A stretch of 64,000 nt of DNA. Source: Halorubrum sp. 48-1-W (GTDB taxonomy: Archaea; Halobacteriota; Halobacteria; Halobacteriales; Haloferacaceae). The DNA lies in the NCBI RefSeq assembly GCF_003287355.1, contig NZ_QMIM01000012.1, forward strand, positions 1-64,000, written 5' to 3'. The stretch's first letter is position 1. The number at the start of each line of letters is the position of its first letter. Shown piece by piece: positions 58,664 through 64,000 of the stretch. A model generated the notes under the pieces. It did no database searches. It saw only the letters and a list, made by a program, of their open reading frames with translations, and was not told the origin of the DNA. Both the position numbers and the translations under genes were made by a program.

Positions 58664-59710
58664 ATGTCCACCGACGACTTCATCGACATGCGATCGGACA
58701 CCGTCACCCGACCGTCCGAGGCCATGCGCGAGGCCGCCCGCGACGCCGACGTCGGCGACGACGTGTACCGCGACGACCCGACGGTCAACGAGCTGGAGCG
58801 CCGCGCGGCCGAGGCCGTCGGCATGGAAGCCGCCCTCTACACTCCGTCGGGGACGATGGCCAACCAGATCGCCGTCAACGTCCACACGGAACCCGGTCAG
58901 GAGCTCCTCTTGGAGCGGGAGTCACACATCTACCGCTGGGAGCTCGCCGGCGCGTCGGCGCTCTCCGGGCTCCAGACCCGGACGATCGACGCCGGCGACC
59001 GCTGTGTTCCGACGCCCGAAGAGGTCGAGGAGGCGATCGTCGAGGAGGACCTCCACCGGCCGGGGACCGGTCTCCTGACGCTCGAGAACACGCACAACTA
59101 CCGCGGCGGGAGGGCCGTGCCCAAAGACCGGATCGACGCCGCTGCTACCGCCGCACGCGACGCCGGAGTGCCGGTTCACCTCGACGGCGCGCGCGTGTTC
59201 AACGCGAGCGTCGCGCTCGACGAGCCCGCGCCCGCCCTCGTCTCCGAGATCGACAGCGTCACCTTCTGTCTCTCGAAGGGGCTCGGCGCGCCGGTCGGCT
59301 CGGTCCTCGCCGGCGAGGAGGCGTTCATCGAGGACGCCCGGCGGGTGCGCAAACTGTTCGGCGGCGGGATGCGGCAGGCGGGGATGATCGCCGCACCCGG
59401 ACTGCTCGCGTTGGAGAACGTCGATCGGCTCGCCGAGGACCACGCGAACGCCGCCGACCTCGCTGCCGGACTCGACGACCTCCCGGGCGTCTCGGTTCCC
59501 GACCCCGACACGAACATCGTCGTCGCCGACACCGAGGCCGCCGGGATCGAGGCGAGCGACTTCGTCGATGCCTGTACCGACGCCGGCGTCGGCTGCGGGG
59601 AGTTCGACACGTACACGACCCGGTTCACGACGAACCTCGATATCGACGCCGAGGACGTCGCCGACGCGGTCGACCGCGTGAGCGCGGTCGTCGAGGACCT
59701 CTCGGCGTAG
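58664..59710 (+). CDS. Low-specificity L-threonine aldolase family PLP enzyme
   Basis: Cleaves threonine or allo-threonine to glycine and acetaldehyde. 348 residues. It starts DMRSDTVTRPSEAMREA, then the pocket ALYTPSGTMANQIAVNVH, LENTHNYRGG, HLDGARVFNASVAL (PLP Asp) and the PLP lysine in TFCLSKGLGAPVGSVL. All catalytic landmarks are intact. It is probably monocistronic. Confidence 0.94.
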   Translation: MSTDDFIDMRSDTVTRPSEAMREAARDADVGDDVYRDDPTVNELERRAAEAVGMEAALYTPSGTMANQIAVNVHTEPGQELLLERESHIYRWELAGASALSGLQTRTIDAGDRCVPTPEEVEEAIVEEDLHRPGTGLLTLENTHNYRGGRAVPKDRIDAAATAARDAGVPVHLDGARVFNASVALDEPAPALVSEIDSVTFCLSKGLGAPVGSVLAGEEAFIEDARRVRKLFGGGMRQAGMIAAPGLLALENVDRLAEDHANAADLAAGLDDLPGVSVPDPDTNIVVADTEAAGIEASDFVDACTDAGVGCGEFDTYTTRFTTNLDIDAEDVADAVDRVSAVVEDLSA

Positions 59711-59750
59711 CCCACGGGGTCGTCCCGTTCTCGTCCCGCTCTCGTCCCGT

Positions 59751-60128
59751 TCACCCCGACCCGGTCGCGACCCACATCAGCCGGACGTTCGAGGCCGTGA
59801 GGTATAGCCCGACGGCGGTCAGGAGGACGGGTGGGAAGTAATACAGGAGCCCGTCGCCGTCGCGGGCGCCGACGACGCTGATCCACAACATGACGAGGTA
59901 CACCGCGATCTTGAGCGCGACGAGCCCGGCGAGCCCGAAGGAATCCAGCGCCAGGGCGACGATCGGATTGGCCTCGTCGATCTCGGGAACGTACGTGAGG
60001 AAGGCGATCGTCGAGACGATGTCGCCGACGCCGTACGTCGACGTCGCGGCGATCCAGAGGGTGTAGAACTCCCTCGGCCGCCGCAGGTACGCGGGATGGC
60101 GCCGGCGCCGATCGCGGGATCGTGACAC
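59751..60128 (-). CDS. Small haloarchaeal membrane protein (DUF5658-like)
   Basis: 125 residues with an Arg-rich N-terminus and three predicted helices: YGVGDIVSTIAFLTYVP, then SFGLAGLVALKIAVYLVMLW, then YYFPPVLLTAVGLYLTASNV. The pattern of D, then T, then E-x-N-P (EIDEANPIVA) and a later helix Lys resembles DUF5658. Function unknown. Convergent with the threonine aldolase gene. Confidence 0.6.
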   Translation of the reverse strand: MSRSRDRRRRHPAYLRRPREFYTLWIAATSTYGVGDIVSTIAFLTYVPEIDEANPIVALALDSFGLAGLVALKIAVYLVMLWISVVGARDGDGLLYYFPPVLLTAVGLYLTASNVRLMWVATGSG

Positions 60129-60257
60129 GTCGGCTCCTCCATCGGAGGGACCCTGAAAGTATCGCTCCGCGGGCGTGCCCGGACGCGTCCGTCTACCTGT
60201 TTGAACGACCCGGGACGGTTCCGGATCGTTTTATGTCGACCGGCGACTGCGACGCGT

Positions 60258-60941
60258 ATGGGAACGCCGCTCGAACCGCGCGAGGCGCAAGTCGAGGAGG
60301 TTCTCGAGAGGCTGTACGAGGAGTACCCCGACTCCACCATCTCGCTGAACTACTCGAACCGGCTGGAACTGCTCATCGCCGTGATCCTCTCGGCACAGTG
60401 TACCGACGAGCGCGTCAACGCGGTCTGTGCCGACCTCTTCGAGACGTACCGGACGCCCGAAGAGTACGCGAACGCACCCCAGGAGGAGCTGGCCGAGGCG
60501 ATCGACTCGATCACCTACTACAACAACAAGGCGAAGTACATCCGTTCGGCGTGTGCGGACATCGCGGAGAAACACGGGGGCGAGGTCCCGGACACCATGT
60601 CCGAGCTCACCGACCTCGCGGGCGTGGGACGGAAGACCGCCAACGTCGTGCTCCAGCACGGTCACGACGTCGTCGAGGGGATCGTCGTCGACACGCACGT
60701 CCAGCGGCTCACCCGCCGGCTGGGGATCACGGAGGCTGAGCGACCGGCGGCGATCGAGGAGGACCTCCTCGGGATCGTTCCGGAGGAGGACTGGCAACAG
60801 TTCACTCATCTCATGATCGACCACGGGCGCGCGACGTGTACCGCGATCAACCCCGACTGTGCGGACTGCGTGCTGGCCGACCTGTGTCCCTCCGCGAAAC
60901 CCGACGCAGTCGTCGACCTGGCGAGCGGTGAGGAGTGGTGA
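60258..60941 (+). CDS. nth: Endonuclease III (DNA glycosylase/AP lyase)
   Basis: Base-excision repair enzyme for oxidised pyrimidines, 227 residues. The helix-hairpin-helix is ELTDLAGVGRKTANVVLQHG with the catalytic Lys, and the catalytic Asp is in GIVVDTHVQRL. The Fe-S cluster loop CTAINPDCADCVLADLC has the C-x6-C-x2-C-x5-C spacing. Start MGTPLEP at 60258, chosen from family length; a longer frame begins 19 codons upstream. A hairpin follows the gene. Confidence 0.96.
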   Translation: MGTPLEPREAQVEEVLERLYEEYPDSTISLNYSNRLELLIAVILSAQCTDERVNAVCADLFETYRTPEEYANAPQEELAEAIDSITYYNNKAKYIRSACADIAEKHGGEVPDTMSELTDLAGVGRKTANVVLQHGHDVVEGIVVDTHVQRLTRRLGITEAERPAAIEEDLLGIVPEEDWQQFTHLMIDHGRATCTAINPDCADCVLADLCPSAKPDAVVDLASGEEW

Positions 60942-60988
60942 ACACGGGACACAGTGACTGGGGACGTGCGGGTGTGCCAATAAAGACC

Positions 60989-61016
60989 CCGCCGACCGGG
61001 GGAGTCGGCGGTTTCC
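60989..61016 (+). terminator. Hairpin terminator candidate after nth
   Basis: CCGCCGAC (60989-60996) and GTCGGCGG (61004-61011) form a perfect 8-bp stem with a 7-nt loop, followed by TTTCCTT. It lies 48 bp after the nth stop and 71 bp before the DoxX start. Confidence 0.45.
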
Positions 61017-61086
61017 TTCCCCGGACCGTGGAACCCGCTTCCCCCCTTATGTGTCCGTCCGGAGTATCCGGAACCGGAGAGAGACA

Positions 61087-61641
61087 ATGTCCACGAAAAC
61101 CACGAACGAGTTCGGTGGAGAGTTCGGCGGGATCACCCTGCTCGGGAAGGCCCACTCGCTTTCGGCGCTGTTCATCGTCCTGCTTCGGGCGGCCATCGGC
61201 GGAATGATCCTGTTCGCGGGGCTCGGCAAGGTGACGGAGTGGCCGTTCGACGCGGCCGGCTACCTCGCCAACGTCGACCCCGCGAGCCCGGTCAGCGGCC
61301 TCTACGCCTCGATGGCGTCGATGCCGGCGCTCATGGAGGTCGTCAACGTCGTCGTCCCGGTCACGCAGGTGCTCATCGGCGTGGCGCTCATCGCCGGGGC
61401 GTTCGTCCGGCTGGCCGCGCTCGGCGGGGCGCTCCAGATGACGATGTTCTACCTCGGCGGCTGGAGCGGCGACGCCATGGCGCTGTTCGACTCGACGCTG
61501 ATCTACGCGGTCGTGTTCCTCACGGTCGCCGCGTTCGGCGCGGGTCGCGTGCTGGGCCTCGACGCGTACATCGAGCGGCTGAACGTCGGCGGACAGGCGC
61601 TCGTCGAGCGCGTCCCGAAGCTCCGGTACGTCCTCGGATAG
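61087..61641 (+). CDS. DoxX family membrane protein
   Basis: 184 residues with four helices: LFIVLLRAAIGGMILFAGLG, then MEVVNVVVPVTQVLIGVALI, then AALGGALQMTMFYLGGW, then TLIYAVVFLTVAAFGAGRVL. The helix 1 motif F-A-G-x-x-K (FAGLGKVTEWPFD) is typical of the DoxX/DoxD group. Some members act with terminal oxidases or thiosulfate:quinone oxidoreductase; here no partner is adjacent. Start ATG 61087 after a GGA site. Confidence 0.9.
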   Translation: MSTKTTNEFGGEFGGITLLGKAHSLSALFIVLLRAAIGGMILFAGLGKVTEWPFDAAGYLANVDPASPVSGLYASMASMPALMEVVNVVVPVTQVLIGVALIAGAFVRLAALGGALQMTMFYLGGWSGDAMALFDSTLIYAVVFLTVAAFGAGRVLGLDAYIERLNVGGQALVERVPKLRYVLG

Positions 61642-61726
61642 CTCCGACTTCCCCCGGCAACACCGACGTCAGCCGGTTTCTATTCCGTTCTCGAGTGTGC
61701 ATGTACTCCCGACACGTAGCTCGGGT

Positions 61727-61918
61727 ATGACTCGATCTCTCGCGACACCCGGGATCCACCACGTGACCGCGATCGCCGGCGATCCGAACGCCACCCACAC
61801 CTTTTATACCGAGACGCTCGGCGAGCGGCTCATACTCCCCGAGTGGTCGGAGGACCGACGCGAGGAGATCGAGGCGGGGCTCCCGGCGCTCGAAACGGAA
61901 TCCCCCTCGGTGGAGTGA
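61727..61918 (+). pseudogene. Internally deleted VOC ring-cleaving dioxygenase remnant
   Basis: Only 63 codons. The first part (TPGIHHVTAIAGDPNATHTF then YTETLG) is the start of a glyoxalase/VOC-type ring-cleaving dioxygenase. The second (ERLILPEWSEDRREEIEAGL then PALE) is the C-terminus of the same family, normally about 310 residues in total. The middle 250 residues are missing without loss of frame. The junction falls at an LG that occurs near both ends, so recombination between short repeats is a plausible cause. It has no metal site and should be inactive. Confidence 0.75.
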
Positions 61919-61995
61919 CGGACGGTTTCACCGAGGGTCGGACGGTTTCACCGAGGGTCGGACGACTTCACCGAGGGCCGGACGGTTTCACCTAG
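61919..61995. repeat. Four-copy 20-bp tandem repeat
   Basis: Unit CGGACGGTTTCACCGAGGGT at 61919, 61939 and 61959, and a shortened fourth copy at 61979 that contains the stop codon of the converging gene. It starts directly after the VOC remnant. Confidence 0.95.
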
Positions 61996-62555
61996 CGCAG
62001 ACACGCCCACCGCACGTCGACGAGTTGGTCGCGCTCTCCGCTTATCGTCGGCTGCGTGAGGTGGTCGTTGGCGTCGACGCCGCGCTCGGCGAGCCCCAGG
62101 AGGGCCTCCTCGAGCGAGCGGTCCGATCGCTCCACGCTGGCGTCGCGGACGTACGGCACGTCCCGCGGCTCGTCGACCGAGTTGGCCGTCTCTATCCGGT
62201 CGGTGAGCTCGCTACCGAACGCGTGGGGGGGCTGGTGGAACTCCCAGCCGTTGACGGTGACGAGCAACCAGACGTCGCCGTGGACCGCGTGGTACTCCCC
62301 GGAGACGGCGGCGGGGTCGCCGGCGACGATCCGGTTCAGTACCTCGGTTTTCGTCCGATACAGCGCGTCCTTTCGGGCGGAAGCGACGTTGCTGTCGGTG
62401 ACGTCGTTGCGGTCGTAGGCGGCGGTCGCCTCGTTGGCGAGCCGTTTCGCGACCTTGTTCACGACGTAGAGCGATTCGAGCAGGTCGTCGTCGGGTTCGA
62501 GCGGTTCCACGGTCTCCCTCGGCGGATCGACGACAACTCCGCGCGTCGCGGGCAA
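61992..62555 (-). CDS. Hypothetical protein
   Basis: A 187-residue acidic, mostly helical soluble protein: LLESLYVVNKVAKRLANEAT then DALYRTKTEVLNRIVAGDPA, with a beta part (HAVHGDVWLLVTVNGWEF). No motif I recognise. The sequence is protein-like throughout, with strong codon bias and a sensible ATG at 62555. Its last codons and stop fall in the 20-bp repeat array, so its 3' end may have been reshaped. Confidence 0.6.
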   Translation of the reverse strand: MPATRGVVVDPPRETVEPLEPDDDLLESLYVVNKVAKRLANEATAAYDRNDVTDSNVASARKDALYRTKTEVLNRIVAGDPAAVSGEYHAVHGDVWLLVTVNGWEFHQPPHAFGSELTDRIETANSVDEPRDVPYVRDASVERSDRSLEEALLGLAERGVDANDHLTQPTISGERDQLVDVRWACLR

Positions 62556-62695
62556 ATACGTTTCGGGCCGTCGAGATATCGGATACGTTTCGGGCCGTCG
62601 GGGTCACGGATCGACGGCAGTCGACCCACGATCGCGACCGCCGGTTCCCCGGATGGTTAATTCTTTAAGCACGCGGACGAAGGTGACTCCAAGAA

Positions 62696-62971
62696 ATGTC
62701 GTCCGACTCCGTCAAACTGTACTCGGCGATATACGTCGCGCTCCTGTTCGCGGCGATCCTGAACTTCGTTCTCTTCGAGGTGGAGTTCTTCGGCTTCTCG
62801 TACTGGGAGGCGTTCGCCGGGACGATGATCATCTCCGTGGTCAAGACCGTCCTCATCGTCGCGTACTTCCAGCACCTGCGGTGGGAGAACCCCTCGTTGA
62901 CGTACCTGATGGGACTGGCGCTCGCGTTGACCATGTTGCTCATGGCCGCTGCGGCGTACTCGATCTCCTAA
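62696..62971 (+). CDS. Cytochrome c oxidase subunit IV-like membrane protein
   Basis: 91 residues with three helices: LYSAIYVALLFAAILNFVLF, then AFAGTMIISVVKTVLIVAYF followed by QHLRWE, then LTYLMGLALALTMLLMAAAA. The second helix plus Q-H-L-R/K is the signature of the prokaryotic oxidase subunit IV family (COX4_pro). It is usually encoded with other oxidase subunits, but here it stands alone. It probably assembles with a heme-copper oxidase encoded elsewhere. Confidence 0.85.
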   Translation: MSSDSVKLYSAIYVALLFAAILNFVLFEVEFFGFSYWEAFAGTMIISVVKTVLIVAYFQHLRWENPSLTYLMGLALALTMLLMAAAAYSIS

Positions 62972-63037
62972 CCGGACGACGAGGCACGTGATCGTCCCGT
63001 CGCGGAACTTTTTGTAGTCGTAGCGACACGGGTCGGT

Positions 63038-63787
63038 ATGGATCTGCGACCAGCCACCGCCGACGACGTCGGATCGATCCGTGAGGTAGCGTTAGCGTCG
63101 CTCACCGCCTCCTACGGCCACGCGGTCGACGAAACCTTGCTTTCGGAGGCCGTCGAGAACTGGTACGGCGCCGACGACGTGGGCGAGGACATCGCCGACC
63201 CGGACACCGTCTGTCCGGTCGCGGTCGTCGACGGCGAGGTCGTCGCGTTCGCGGAGAGCTACGTCGTCGACCGCCGCGAGCGAGTCGGCGAGATCGACTG
63301 GCTCCACGTCCACCCGGACCACCGCGAGTCAGGGATCGGCTCGGCGCTGCTCGAGCGCGTCGAGGACGAACTGCGCGACCGCGACGTCGACAGCATCGAG
63401 GCGAAGGTCCTCGTCGACAACGAGGCGGGGGCCGCCTTCTACGAGCGCGAGGGGTACGAGCTCTCGGGCGAGCGCGTCGTCGACATCGGCAGTGAGGAGT
63501 TCGACGAACGGCTCTACCGCAAGCGGGTCGGGACCGACGGAACCCTCCGCGAAGGGATCTACGAGACGGCCGACGGCGAGACGGTGTACGTCGCGTTCGA
63601 CGAGGTCGAGCGCGGCTCGAAGGCGCCCTTCTACGTCGCGTACGCCGACGCCGACCACGCCGAGCGGTACGGCTACTTCTGTGGGAACTGCGAGGGGACG
63701 AACGTCGCGATCGACACGATGGACGCCATGGAGTGTCTCGACTGTGAGAACCGGCGGAAGGCGGCGCGGTGGGACGCGGCGTACTGA
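63038..63787 (+). CDS. GNAT N-acetyltransferase with a C-terminal zinc ribbon
   Basis: Residues 1-160 form a GNAT fold. The acetyl-CoA loop is HVHPDHRESGIGSALLERVE, and the last strand motif is NEAGAAFYEREGYEL. Residues about 175-249 form a separate domain ending in two CxxC pairs (FCGNCEGTN and MECLDCENRRKA), a zinc ribbon. The zinc part may bind nucleic acid or a protein partner, suggesting that the enzyme acetylates a macromolecule (inference). 249 residues; TATA-like TTTTTGTAG at about 63009. Confidence 0.88.
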   Translation: MDLRPATADDVGSIREVALASLTASYGHAVDETLLSEAVENWYGADDVGEDIADPDTVCPVAVVDGEVVAFAESYVVDRRERVGEIDWLHVHPDHRESGIGSALLERVEDELRDRDVDSIEAKVLVDNEAGAAFYEREGYELSGERVVDIGSEEFDERLYRKRVGTDGTLREGIYETADGETVYVAFDEVERGSKAPFYVAYADADHAERYGYFCGNCEGTNVAIDTMDAMECLDCENRRKAARWDAAY

Positions 63788-63820
63788 GGGACGGAACGAC
63801 AGCGTACGGACGTCGCCCGC

Positions 63821-64000
63821 CTACAGCGTCTCTTTCACGCCCAACACGCGTTCTTCCGCCTCGCGTCCGGGATCCCACTCGCTCCCGTCGCGATCCGACT
63901 CGCGGTGGTCGGCGACGCTCCGTGCCATCGCCTCCTCGACGGCCGTCGACTCCCAGCCGAGGTCGGCGAGCGCGCAGGTGTCGAGCAGGTGCGGGTACTC
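63821..64000 (-). CDS. NAD-dependent epimerase/dehydratase, C-terminal part (cut by window edge)
   Basis: The last 59 codons are visible: EYPHLLDTCALADLGWESTA, then VEEAMARSVADHRES, and a tail ending ERVLGVKETL. The D-x-x-x-x-x-x-L-G-W-x-x-T pattern followed by a helix with W/A-x-H is the C-terminus of extended SDR enzymes acting on nucleotide sugars or similar. The start and active site lie beyond 64000, so the substrate cannot be judged. Confidence 0.6.
   Translation of the reverse strand, partial: EYPHLLDTCALADLGWESTAVEEAMARSVADHRESDRDGSEWDPGREAEERVLGVKETL

Overview
The window is a haloarchaeal chromosome segment, most like Halorubrum or a close relative. The evidence is strong GC bias, very acidic proteins, archaeal TATA boxes about 28 nt before many start codons (leaderless transcripts), topoisomerase VI, the archaeal early shikimate pathway and a halocyanin. 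The genus is an inference; no 16S rRNA or tRNA gene was seen.

Layout. 1-2990 is a lower-GC accessory strip: a frameshifted small membrane protein, a halocyanin, a CC-motif protein of unknown function, a YgaP-like membrane protein and a degraded ORF. The core chromosome resumes at about 2994. 2994-7986 holds a conserved haloarchaeal protein, a glutaredoxin, glucose dehydrogenase overlapping its probable regulator gfcR, an NRDE protein, an HTH regulator and a nucleoside phosphorylase-like protein. 7997-17155 is a nine-gene Mrp-type cation/proton antiporter operon on the minus strand, with nearly every junction overlapping. It starts with an MnhE fused to a stress-protein-like domain and includes an ND-type subunit with a large Asp/His-rich insertion. 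17335-22084 carries coaBC and top6A/top6B, with a JAMM protease divergent from them.

22650-37900 is mixed: a Fic protein in an AT-richer patch, agmatinase behind a 26-codon leader ORF, a DCC thiol oxidoreductase, a GATase, a DJ-1/PfpI protein, a secreted DUF5602-like protein, an SDR, a cold-shock protein, an enolase-superfamily enzyme, a D-2-hydroxyacid dehydrogenase, an M20 peptidase, a LOV/PAS histidine kinase and a MATE transporter whose last codons lie in a transposon-end-like hairpin. 38008-46857 looks like an acetate module: universal stress protein, two-subunit sodium/solute symporter, acetyl-CoA synthetase, a Bat-type regulator with a degenerate integrase domain, and a second, diverged acetyl-CoA synthetase. 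Two matching inverted repeats (GTTTCG-N16-CGAAAC) flank the leader region of the regulator.

47031-53835 is an aromatic amino acid region: trpCBA, then 2-amino-3,7-dideoxy-D-threo-hept-6-ulosonate synthase and 3-dehydroquinate synthase II. Divergent from trpC is an alkyltransferase-like protein with Asp where the methyl-accepting Cys should be. 53836-54440 contains a small palindromic transposon-like element and a broken creatininase-like gene. 54524-64000 is housekeeping and accessory genes: FAD oxidoreductase, M32 carboxypeptidase, acyltransferase, threonine aldolase, endonuclease III, DoxX, an internally deleted VOC dioxygenase remnant, a stand-alone oxidase subunit IV, a GNAT fused to a zinc ribbon, and the end of an epimerase/dehydratase cut by the window edge.

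A recurring theme is short tandem repeats (17-33 bp units) at gene ends, in intergenic gaps and inside linkers. No CRISPR array, intact transposase or phage is visible.
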